Position numbers and translations under genes: made by a program
The notes under the pieces: model-generated
What the model was told of the DNA's origin: nothing
The model's input: the letters and a program-made list of their open reading frames with translations, nothing else
Database searches by the model: none
Shown: positions 49,471 through 58,600 of the stretch, piece after piece
Layout: every line of letters starts with the position of its first letter
Numbering within the stretch: the stretch's first letter is position 1
From: Ectobacillus sp. JY-23
GTDB lineage: Bacteria; Bacillota; Bacilli; Bacillales; Bacillaceae_G
Direction of reading: 5' to 3'
DNA length: 64,000 nt
NCBI RefSeq assembly: GCF_023022965.1
Contig: NZ_CP095462.1
Coordinates: 3,700,001 to 3,764,000, forward strand

Positions 49471-50706
49471 CTAAAGCACCTCCCGGTTGATAACAGACGT
49501 CGCTACCTCCAAGGCTTGGTCAAGTTGGTTTGTCTGCAAATAGTAGTTGTACAGTTCTTTTTCGTACTGTATGAGATAGGAAATATGGCCATTTGTCTTA
49601 AAGTAAGGTAAGGCCTTCTTATGTATGTGATTGTAATAGCGTTTGAAATGCTTCTGTACATAATGGATGTGCAGTATAAAAAGAATCTCATATAGTTCAT
49701 AAGCGAATACTTGTGAAGTATGTAACCCTTGTCTGGAAAGCTTCAGCAATTCATCCTTTGGAAGCAAGGCACCTTTTATGCAGCTGTGGACATAAGCCTC
49801 CAATGATAGAATGTATTCCTTCGAGCCCTCCGGCTTTAAGGCCATGGACTTCAGGTACAGCTCGCTGGCATTTTTATAATCTTTATTGTGGAAATATACC
49901 GATCCTAAGTTGTGAAGGCCCTTTGCTTTCTTTTCTGTAGCATGGCATAAATCACAGATTTGAATGAGAGATTCATAGTCTTTGATCATTTGTTCCGAAT
50001 GTTTACATTCCATTTCTTGCAGCTGTCCCAATCTCAGCATTTCGGCATTAATAATACCTGGTAAATTATTGTTTTCTTTAAAAGCTTTTAAAGCTTTTAC
50101 AGCGTTTTCATGGGCCATGAGCCTGCTATTCATATAATGATAAGCGATTCCTAAATGATACAAGTATTCCGGATTCGGGTAATCAGTATCAGAAATCTGT
50201 GTGAGAGCATCCAAGGCTTTTGTGAATTCTTGTCGGGACAAATAACAAATGCCGAGAAGATGGTTGCATAGACTATCTTCGAAAGGAGTAAACGCGTGTC
50301 TGTATTTTAGCAGTTTAGTCACAGCTTGGTATGCTTTGTCTTCCTCCTGCTGCATGAGAAGATATCTGGCTGATAACAAGGAGTAGAGGATATTTTCCTT
50401 CAAAATACAAATCCATTCATGGGTTTCGAGCTCTTGCTTAATGCTTTCTATTTGCTGACTTCTTTGTTTAATCATTGCATCATGCCAATTCATAAGTTTT
50501 TTTTGGATTTTTTTAAATTTTCGCCTTTCTTGCTCCATATTGATGCCAAGCTTGTTGGATAGATCCGTTATTAATTCAGGTGAATACTCTGTCAATCCAC
50601 GCTCCACCTTGCTGATATGGGTCGCGGAACAAATGCCTTTTCCCAAGTCGGTTTGTGTCATGTTAGCTTTTTCTCGATAGAATCGTATAATATTTCCTTC
50701 CTGCAT
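49471..50706 (-). CDS. XRE-TPR regulator of the RRNPP type (NprR/PlcR-like)
   Basis: A 411-residue protein: N-terminal HTH (about 5-60; ANMTQTDLGKGICSATHISK, VERGLTEYS) and then about 8-9 TPR-like helix pairs (for example EYLYHLGIAYHYMNSRLMAH; AKGLHNLGSVYFHNKDYKNA). Length and order match NprR (about 420) and PlcR-type quorum regulators that bind short peptides. ATG 50706 follows GGGGGATTTGCC; the longer frame to 50790 lies in the promoter. No exported propeptide gene is evident downstream (only 35 bp to the next gene), unlike nprRX. Divergent from the S8 proteases and a good candidate to control them. Confidence 0.88.
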   Translation of the reverse strand: MQEGNIIRFYREKANMTQTDLGKGICSATHISKVERGLTEYSPELITDLSNKLGINMEQERRKFKKIQKKLMNWHDAMIKQRSQQIESIKQELETHEWICILKENILYSLLSARYLLMQQEEDKAYQAVTKLLKYRHAFTPFEDSLCNHLLGICYLSRQEFTKALDALTQISDTDYPNPEYLYHLGIAYHYMNSRLMAHENAVKALKAFKENNNLPGIINAEMLRLGQLQEMECKHSEQMIKDYESLIQICDLCHATEKKAKGLHNLGSVYFHNKDYKNASELYLKSMALKPEGSKEYILSLEAYVHSCIKGALLPKDELLKLSRQGLHTSQVFAYELYEILFILHIHYVQKHFKRYYNHIHKKALPYFKTNGHISYLIQYEKELYNYYLQTNQLDQALEVATSVINREVL

Positions 50707-50780
50707 GGCAAATCCCCCGTTTAGATAAATGATGTGAAATAGAATAGGAATGTAGCTATTGTTTACAAAAAAAGGATGTA

Positions 50781-50894
50781 ATGTGTGCAAAACTCCAAAC
50801 TTATGATGTTACACCTATGAGTTCCTATATAGAAAAAACAAGTATCTTATATGAATTTAGAGAAAAATGGTCGAATTTCCTCTTTTTTACGTAG
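50781..50894 (+). CDS. Candidate 37-residue ORF
   Basis: ATG 50781 lies five bases after AAAAGGA and opens 37 codons (MCAKLQTYDVTPMSSYIEKT and then an aromatic tail ending FLFFT). No signal peptide, no known family. Divergent from the peptide-sensing regulator. Only position makes it interesting; chance ORF is quite possible. Confidence 0.25.
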   Translation: MCAKLQTYDVTPMSSYIEKTSILYEFREKWSNFLFFT

Positions 50895-50912
50895 GTAATA
50901 TGATTATTTCTT

Positions 50913-50956
50913 GCTAGATAACCCCAATTTACAGGTTCTCTCCTTTTCTATAAAAT
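50913..50956 (+). promoter_or_regulatory. Promoter and activator-type box of S8 protease 1
   Basis: Box GCTAGATAACCCCAA (50913-50927) abuts TTTACA (50928-50933), 17 bp, TAAAAT (50951-50956). The same box and the same spacing recur before protease 2. Confidence 0.65.
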
Positions 50957-51289
50957 GTAAGATGAATTATCTGATTATTTAGTGAGTTGGTCTTTTTAAT
51001 TGCTTCCAGATGATTGCAGGGTTGGGTTTGGTTTTTTTAAATCTAAGTCTTACATCGTGTGATATTGAAGAAATGTAGCTATATAAGTACAAGTAGAAAA
51101 ACCGACATGCTTTTAGATGGGAGAGAAGAACGGGCGATGTGCAGAAGTGGTCAGGGCTTACATTTGTGCAAGCAAGATCATAGGCAAAAAGCGAGTCGTT
51201 CTTATTGCCATTTATATGTCAAGAACATATGTACTTATATATGTGGGATGCACGATAGCTTTACACTTACGACATATGGGGGGAAAACG

Positions 51290-54200
51290 ATGAATACAAA
51301 ATGGTTGAAAGTTGTTTCTACTAGCTTTGTAGCCGGTAGCTTGTTGGTCAGTAATAGTTTCACGAGCAGCGCGTTGGGTGCATCTGGAAATAATATGGAA
51401 TCACCGGTATTGACACCTGCACAAACGAAATTGTTGCAGGAAGCACAAAAGTTACAGGATTTCCGTATCCCAAAAGGTGTTGATGTAACAAGTGAAGAGC
51501 CTGTGAATATCATTGTTCAATTCAAGGAAGAACCTGTGAAAATACAGGCTGCGAAACAAAAGGGTCGCAGTGCTGTTAGTCTAGAGAAGGCAGTTCAGAA
51601 AGTGGAAGAATCCCATCAAGCATTCAAAGCCCAATTTCTCAATACACAAGCAAAGTCGAAAGCTATTATTCAAATCAAACAAGAGTATCGCCATGCTTTC
51701 AATGGTGTGGCCATTACACTTCCAGCCAATAAAATTCCTGAGTTATTGTCTTCCAATCTTGTAAAATCGATTGCTGAGGATCAGGAAGTTCATATCAATC
51801 CCCCTGCGGAACATGAAAATAAACAAACAACTGTACCAGGAGAAGAAACGCTTCCGGATATCGGCGTGGACAAGCTTCATGAAGAAGGGGTTACCGGAAA
51901 AGGTGTTAAGGTTGGTGTGCTGGATACGGGAATTGACTATAATCATCCAGACTTAAAGGATGTCTATAAGGGGGGATATGATTTTATCAACAATGATAAC
52001 GATCCGATGGAAACGACGTATGCGGAGTGGAAAAACTCAGGGCGATTGGAATCGAACAGGGGATCAACCTATTATACATCTCATGGAACGCATGTCGCAG
52101 GCACCATTGCTGGACAAAATAAAAACGGTATTCACGGTGTGCAGGGCATGGCGCCCGATGTGGACTTATATGCATATCGTGTTTTAGGACCTTATGGAAC
52201 AGGACCTTGGTCAGGGATTTTGGCAGGAATCGACAAAGCGGTACAAGATGGAATGGATGTAATCAATCTGTCGCTCGGTAGTGCGACCAACAATCCATTC
52301 GATCCTGTTTCAATCGCGCTTAACAATGCTGCTATGACAGGAACAATTCCAGTCGTATCCGCAGGAAACTCAGGAGATCGCATGTATACGCTCGGTACAC
52401 CGGGTGCGGCTCCACTACCAATTACGGTGGGGGCGAGTAGCTTTTCCATCACACTTCCAGAAGTGAAGGGAACTGTACATAGCGCTAACTCGTTTTCTAT
52501 GAACCTTACATTGTTTGCTAAGCACTTTGAAGACAATGTTTCCTCCTTGCATGGGAAAAATCTTTTACTATCCTATGTTGGAAAAGGGCTACCAATGGAT
52601 TTTGCAGGTAAGGATTTGAAGGATAAGGTTGTCGTTGCCAACTATGGTGGATATATTCCGGATTTGGTTGTTCAATATGCGAAGCAAGGCGGAGCGGCGG
52701 CCGTGATTTTTACAAATTCGAGCAACTATAATATGGATTATTTTATGGGAGAAAAAAGTACTTTCATTCCAACATTCAAAATAGCAAAGCAGGATGAAGC
52801 TAAGCTAATAGAACAGCTAACAAATAGATCAGTATCGTTTTCGTTTGACGAAGTAGGAGAAATGAAAACAAGCGGTGATCAGCTGGCACCTTTCAGCTCA
52901 CGTGGACCGACATATGATACGTATGATATCAAGCCGGAGATTACGGCCCCTGGTGTATCGGTATATTCAGCTGCACCTTCTTATATTGCTGACCGTGAAA
53001 ATACGGCGAACTATGAATATGCCTACCAGCGCATGTCAGGTACATCCATGGCCACACCGCATGTGGCAGGCATCACGGCCCTTCTTTTACAGGAGAATCC
53101 AAATTATACGACAGCCGATGTAAAAACGCTTCTAATGAACACCGCCGATAAAATGAATGGGGATTACAGCGTGTATGAAGTGGGAGCGGGGCGTGTAGAC
53201 GCTTATGAGGCAGCGCATGCGGATGTAGAAATCCAAGTGAAGGGAGAAGCTCATAACATTGTAGATGGGCAGCTGGTCCCAATTGAAAATCTAACAGGAA
53301 GTTTAAGCTTCGGTGCGCAGACGAACACAAAAGAGACCGTCCAGACAAAACGTCAAGTTACAATTGCAAATCATAGTGCGCAGAACAAACAATTTGATGT
53401 GGAAGTAGTGTATCACAAAAACATTCGCAACGTGAAAGACGCCAAAGTGAACGGTGTGGAGCTGATTGTACCAAAAACCTTATCTGTTGCAGGAAACGCG
53501 GCCCAAAGCTTTGAAGCGACCTTACAGATTGCGGCATCCGCCGAGTACGGTGCCTATGAAGGGTATGTGATTTTAACGAATCCAGAAAACAAGGAGGAAC
53601 AGTACCAAATCCCGTTCGGCGCGCGAAAGGTAGGAGAAGGCTTTAAAAACACGAAAGTGTCGCCGAATACGCTGACAAACATTGCAAGCAACCATACATT
53701 CGCCAATAATAAGGTGACGGTTTCGACAGAAATGATGTCACCAAATCTATGGGATATACAGGTGTTTCTCAAGGACACGAAAACAGGGCAAAGACTTGGG
53801 TTGCTCGGCTGGTATTTGCCTTCAAGCTTAGAAGAAGGTATGGAATATAAGATGCAGATAGATGGACGATACCTGCCTTTTTCATTATCCAATCCGAATG
53901 TGTATGGAGATAGCTTTGCTTCACCACGTTCTGGAGAATACATCGTTGAGGTTGTCGGCCGGGATGTGAGCGGCAAGACATTTACAGAAGAGCGCACAAT
54001 ATATATCGATAATAAAATGCCAGATGTCAAAATGCTGCGCTCCGGCGGTGTATATGAAGTAGGAACGAAGGGGATATCTATCGGTGGACGCATACAGGAT
54101 ACGGCTCTTGTGCGGAATCCGGATGGGGAAAATGCGGTGTATATGTTTGAAAACGTCACTGCCGCAACACTTGCAACAGCTGAACGAAAAACGCTTCCGC

Positions 54201-55303
54201 TTGATGATAGGGGCATCTTCACCACGAAGCTCGCATTACAAAAAGGAGAGACATACAAACAGGTTTTCCTGCTTCCGTCCGATGCCGCAAATAACGGCGT
54301 TATGTGGCATCCTGATTATAGCTATACACTTGTGAAGAAAGGAACACCATATGTGAACATCGTCGCAAAGCAAACAGATATTCATTGCAATGAAGAGTTT
54401 AAAGCACAGGTGGAAATGCACAACATCAGAGATTTACAAAACGGATCATTCACATTTTCCTATCCGGAAGGACTGGAGCTCAAGGACTTGAAGGTCAACA
54501 AAAAATGGAGCAAGCGTCTTTCCTTAGCTAAACAAGAACGAACAGAAAACGGACAAAATATTGTAGAAGTACAGGTGCAGGCGAATGGGAAGAAAGTGGA
54601 CCTCCAAGACCATAATGCAATCTTAGATGCGACTTTCAAAGTCCGAAACGATATATATATGAAGGGGCCCAAAGAGCTGAAGTTGACAAACGCGAAGGTG
54701 CAGGAATTGGAAATTTTATCTTTGGGGCAATATGTAAATATCATGCCTGTCACCTCCCAAATCAAAGGATATCTGATAGCAGGCGCATTTTCATGGCGCT
54801 CTGTAACAGACACGAATTACAGCAAGCTGAACGGTAAGTTGACCGCTTATGATAAAGCGGGAGGTGTGTACGAAGGTGTTATTGCACGTGACGGTCACTA
54901 TATGTTGAATGTACCGGCAAAACATGATTTTTATAAAATGGAAATCAAGATGCCTGGACATTTCCGCACGGTAGTAGATGTGGAAGAGATGAACGAACTG
55001 TATAAAGGAGAGCTCATCGGTACGTCCAAAACATTGGATTCAATGAGCATGACAGCAGGCGATGTAAATGGAGACGATGTGGTTGACGTGCTGGATGCTA
55101 TTGAAATCAGGAATCATTACAACACGGATTATCGTAACGCCGACATCAATTTTGACGGAATTGTCAATGCACAGGATTTATTCTCAGTGGATCTGAATTA
55201 TCGTAAGACCAACCCGAGCGTGGCGGATGCGCCGAAGCCGAAATTGGAGCATAACGGTATGACGATGGAAAGTATATTGAAGGAATTAGGAATTAGAAAG
55301 TAA
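51290..55303 (+). CDS. Giant Vpr-like S8 serine protease with cohesin- and dockerin-like modules (1)
   Basis: 1337 residues, secreted (signal peptide ending near SALGA). Order: inhibitor I9-type propeptide (about 65-180), subtilisin domain with Asp 212 (VLDTGIDYNHPDL), His 265 (SHGTHVAG), an inserted PA domain (about 405-515), Ser 586 (SGTSMATPHVAG), Ig-like stretches, a cohesin-like beta-sandwich (about 1015-1155; VNIVAKQTDIHCNEEFKAQV), a carboxypeptidase-regulatory-like domain, and two dockerin-type calcium loops (GDVNGDDVVDVLDA; DINFDGIVNAQDL). ATG 51290 follows GGGGGGAAAACG. The protease presumably matures outside the cell by removing the I9 domain. Confidence 0.93.
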   Translation: MNTKWLKVVSTSFVAGSLLVSNSFTSSALGASGNNMESPVLTPAQTKLLQEAQKLQDFRIPKGVDVTSEEPVNIIVQFKEEPVKIQAAKQKGRSAVSLEKAVQKVEESHQAFKAQFLNTQAKSKAIIQIKQEYRHAFNGVAITLPANKIPELLSSNLVKSIAEDQEVHINPPAEHENKQTTVPGEETLPDIGVDKLHEEGVTGKGVKVGVLDTGIDYNHPDLKDVYKGGYDFINNDNDPMETTYAEWKNSGRLESNRGSTYYTSHGTHVAGTIAGQNKNGIHGVQGMAPDVDLYAYRVLGPYGTGPWSGILAGIDKAVQDGMDVINLSLGSATNNPFDPVSIALNNAAMTGTIPVVSAGNSGDRMYTLGTPGAAPLPITVGASSFSITLPEVKGTVHSANSFSMNLTLFAKHFEDNVSSLHGKNLLLSYVGKGLPMDFAGKDLKDKVVVANYGGYIPDLVVQYAKQGGAAAVIFTNSSNYNMDYFMGEKSTFIPTFKIAKQDEAKLIEQLTNRSVSFSFDEVGEMKTSGDQLAPFSSRGPTYDTYDIKPEITAPGVSVYSAAPSYIADRENTANYEYAYQRMSGTSMATPHVAGITALLLQENPNYTTADVKTLLMNTADKMNGDYSVYEVGAGRVDAYEAAHADVEIQVKGEAHNIVDGQLVPIENLTGSLSFGAQTNTKETVQTKRQVTIANHSAQNKQFDVEVVYHKNIRNVKDAKVNGVELIVPKTLSVAGNAAQSFEATLQIAASAEYGAYEGYVILTNPENKEEQYQIPFGARKVGEGFKNTKVSPNTLTNIASNHTFANNKVTVSTEMMSPNLWDIQVFLKDTKTGQRLGLLGWYLPSSLEEGMEYKMQIDGRYLPFSLSNPNVYGDSFASPRSGEYIVEVVGRDVSGKTFTEERTIYIDNKMPDVKMLRSGGVYEVGTKGISIGGRIQDTALVRNPDGENAVYMFENVTAATLATAERKTLPLDDRGIFTTKLALQKGETYKQVFLLPSDAANNGVMWHPDYSYTLVKKGTPYVNIVAKQTDIHCNEEFKAQVEMHNIRDLQNGSFTFSYPEGLELKDLKVNKKWSKRLSLAKQERTENGQNIVEVQVQANGKKVDLQDHNAILDATFKVRNDIYMKGPKELKLTNAKVQELEILSLGQYVNIMPVTSQIKGYLIAGAFSWRSVTDTNYSKLNGKLTAYDKAGGVYEGVIARDGHYMLNVPAKHDFYKMEIKMPGHFRTVVDVEEMNELYKGELIGTSKTLDSMSMTAGDVNGDDVVDVLDAIEIRNHYNTDYRNADINFDGIVNAQDLFSVDLNYRKTNPSVADAPKPKLEHNGMTMESILKELGIRK

Positions 55304-55304
55304 A

Positions 55305-55340
55305 GGATGAGTTGCTCCGAATGAGGAGCAACTCATTTTA
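55305..55340 (+). terminator. Terminator of protease 1
   Basis: ATGAGTTGCTCC pairs with GGAGCAACTCAT, then TTTTAG. Confidence 0.85.
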
Positions 55341-55615
55341 GTTACATATCTAGCCATTCAAGCAGTTGCGATTTACAATATGCCTGCGATAATAACCCAA
55401 ATTCATAAGGAAGGTATAGAGTCTCTAAACCTTAGAAATTGCTGCTTTTCTAATAAAAGTAGAAAATACGAAGAGTGTTTCCAATGTTTTACTACGAAAA
55501 ATACATGCTAAAATAACCCGATTTACACAGAACAGGTCCTTATATACAATTTTAACGACGAACAGGTATCTTTTTTGATGACTGAAAATTCTAACTTTTT
55601 AAAGGGGGAAAAGCA
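55341..55615 (+). promoter_or_regulatory. Regulatory gap before protease 2, with promoter and shared box
   Basis: Box GCTAAAATAACCCGA (55507-55521) abuts TTTACA (55522-55527), 17 bp, TACAAT (55545-55550); predicted leader about 60 nt. A third, weaker copy of the ATAACCCAAATT core lies at 55392-55403 without a clear promoter. Confidence 0.62.
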
Positions 55616-58600
55616 TTGAAACGAAAACGTCATATATTTAAAAAGCAGGCAACTGCAGTTGTGCTTGGCTTTGGACTGTTATTACAGCCTTTTGGCAGCG
55701 AAAACACATATGTAAAAGCGCAGTCTTTTACAAGTGCGGAACAGTGGTTGGCGAGTTTGACCCAAGCGCAGCGGGAGGCATTGCAAAAGCTACAAACAAC
55801 AGATGCGACTGGGCTTCATTTGGATGCAGCGGTAGACTGGGAAAGCGAAGAGTCTGTTTCTATCATCGTGGAATTTAAAACAAAGCCAGGGAAGGTTGCT
55901 GTTTTAGAAGCAAAAGCACGTGGTGAAGAATTAAGCTTGGCGGATGCAAAACAAAAAGCAGATGCTTCGCATGCCCGTTTCAATCAAGAGATTAATCAAC
56001 TATTCAGTGAAAATGAACAAATAGACTATAAGATTCAACGTACATATAAGCATGCTTTTAACGGCGTTGCTATGACTATACCAGCCAAACAAGCAAAGGA
56101 GCTTTTGCACTCTGCTGTTGTGAAGGCGATTTGGAGTAATCAAGAGGTGCAAGTTGAGCAACCGGCTGCAGGGCAGGAAGCGGTAGGTTTAGTGTCAGCG
56201 CAGGTATCAGGCAGTCTAGAACTGATGGGAGTGGATGCCTTACACGCGGAGGGATACAAAGGCAGAGGTATTAAGATAGGTATTCTGGACACAGGTATGG
56301 ATTATCATCACCCTGATCTGAAGGATGCATACAAAGGGGGATACGATTTTGTCGATAATGATGAAGATCCGATGGAGACAACGTATGAAGATTGGAAGAA
56401 ATCCGGGAAGCCGGAGAAATATTTACTTTCGGGGGCCACGTATTATACGGAACATGGGACACATGTAGCCGGTATCATTGGTGGAAGAGGAACAAATGAC
56501 AGCCCATATAAAATGGCAGGCGTCGCGCCAGAGGCCGATTTATATGCATATCGCGTGCTAAGACCGTACGGTATGGGTACGATAGAAGATATTATGGCCG
56601 GGATTGATAAGGCTGTTGCAGATGGAATGGACGTTATCAATCTCTCGTTAGGCGTCGGTATCAACGATCCGTTGAATCCAGTCAGCACCTCCATCAATCA
56701 GGCAGTATTAAACGGGACTACAGCCATTGTATCCGCTGGAAACAGCGGGAAGGATATGTACACGTTAGGATCTCCCGGCACTGCCGCATTGGCGCTGACA
56801 GTGGGAGCAAGTAGTGAACCGTACCGCTTGACAGCCTTCAAGGGCACACTACAAATCGGTGGCGAAACAGTTGTCACAGACCTGAGGCAGATGGCTAAGG
56901 GATACAGTGATGATAGCCAGCAGTTCAACGGTAAGTCATTTTCACTGGTGGATGTTGGCTTTGGGTCTCAGTCTGATTACCGCAACAAAGATATAAAAGG
57001 AAAAATCGCGCTCATCAGTCGCGGTAACAACATCACATTGAATGATAAAATGAAATATGCAAAGCAAAATGGAGCGGTTGCGGCTCTGTTATACAATGAT
57101 AATCCACAGGAAGGCCACATTCCGAGCTTTCTTGGAGAGGGTCTGGATTTTCTTCCTACCTTTTCACTAACAAACGCCGAGGGCTTGGCGTTAAAGGCGA
57201 AAGTGATATCTCTGCATACATTTACCTTCCAGGAAATGGGGCAAGTTCAAACAAAGGGAGATGCCTTGGCTGACTTCAGCTCTCGCGGTCCTGCTCGTAT
57301 CACGTATGACCTGAAGCCAGAGGTCACGGCACCTGGAGTTACGGTCTTATCAACCGTACCATCTTACATGATTAACAAAGAAAACCAAAGTGATTATCAA
57401 TATGCTTATAAGCGCTTGTCCGGAACATCGATGGCAGCACCGCATGTAGCCGGTGTATCAGCGCTGTTGCTGCAAGCCAATCCAGGTTTGGAGCCGAGCG
57501 ACGTTAAAGCGACTTTAATGAATACCGCAGATCCGTTACAGGGAGATTATAGCGTATATGAAGTCGGTGCAGGGCGTATTGATGCCTATGAAGCGGTACA
57601 TGCCACAATGAAAATTAAAGTGTTAGATGAAACACCAATCGCGAAAAAAGAAAAAGAGAAATATAGAAAAGAAGAGCCGGGTGCTATCAGTTTTGGAACT
57701 GTTAATCTCAGCGAGGATATAAAGGAAGAACGCTCTCTTGTTTTGAGCAATACAGGCAATGAACCGAAGACCTTCCATGCGGAGATTAAGTTTCATACGA
57801 ACGTGCGAGGTGCCAAAGACGCACAGCAAAATGTCGTCACTATGACAGTAGAGCCAACGATTAAGCTCTCACCCAAGCAAGAGCGGAAAACAACGGCAGC
57901 TATCTTCATCCCAAAAACAGCTGAAAAAGGAATATACGAAGGTCATATTGTATACACCAATCAGAATGACCCAAATGAAACCTATCAAGTGCCGTTTGCT
58001 GTTCATACAGTCGAGGAAGGCATTGAAATGTTCCAATTGTCATCACTGGGTCTTTCCAAAAGCAGAGATGACGGGGGCTTTGGTAATACGCTTGTTAAAA
58101 AAGATATCCATGCGCAGCTCGAGCTTAAGTCTAATATGAGAGCCATTGATTTCATTTTGATGGATGGAAAAACGAATCAAGATATTGGACATCTTGGTTC
58201 AATAAATGGCCTGCAAAAGAGCGAAGGTGTGTTGTATGAGCTACCGAGCTTATTCAAGGGGTATTATTATCCGCTTAACGTCAAGTCTGGCATGGTAAGC
58301 GAAACGCCTGTGGAAACTGTGAGCGGGTATTATAAAATCAAAATGGTTGCGATTAGTGATAATGGTAATGTATTTACGGAAATCCGTGACATTCTTGTTG
58401 ACGGCGGGCAGCCGCAATATAAATTTGACGCGCCTGATATTATCGAATATGAAGAAGGACAAACATCCGTTTCAATTACCGGTTCTGTACATGACCTTGA
58501 TATTAAAGGGTTTCAAGCAGCTGGTATGAAAATTGATCAATCTGCTAACAAAATTGCACATATAACAGGTAATCAAGGTGATGCCCCGAAGGAGCTCCCT

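Larger units (their letters stand above)
50707..51289. other. Regulatory gap between XRE-TPR gene and protease 1
   Basis: 583 bp. Holds the protease promoter (50913-50956), a candidate 37-codon ORF (50781-50894) and a predicted untranslated leader of about 325 nt in front of protease 1. The frame at 51059 is in phase with the protease but has no ribosome site and no signal-like sequence before the true start. Confidence 0.6.

Noticed and set aside
50707-51060. PlcR box (TATGnAn4TnCATA) before protease 1
   Set aside because: I looked for it and found no match; the shared ATAACCC box is different.
51059-51289. 77-codon N-terminal extension of protease 1
   Set aside because: No ribosome site at 51059, and it would bury a normal signal peptide that starts at 51290.
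53554-54258. 234-codon minus-strand frame
   Set aside because: Antisense to the middle of protease 1, no ribosome site, composition of a shadow frame.
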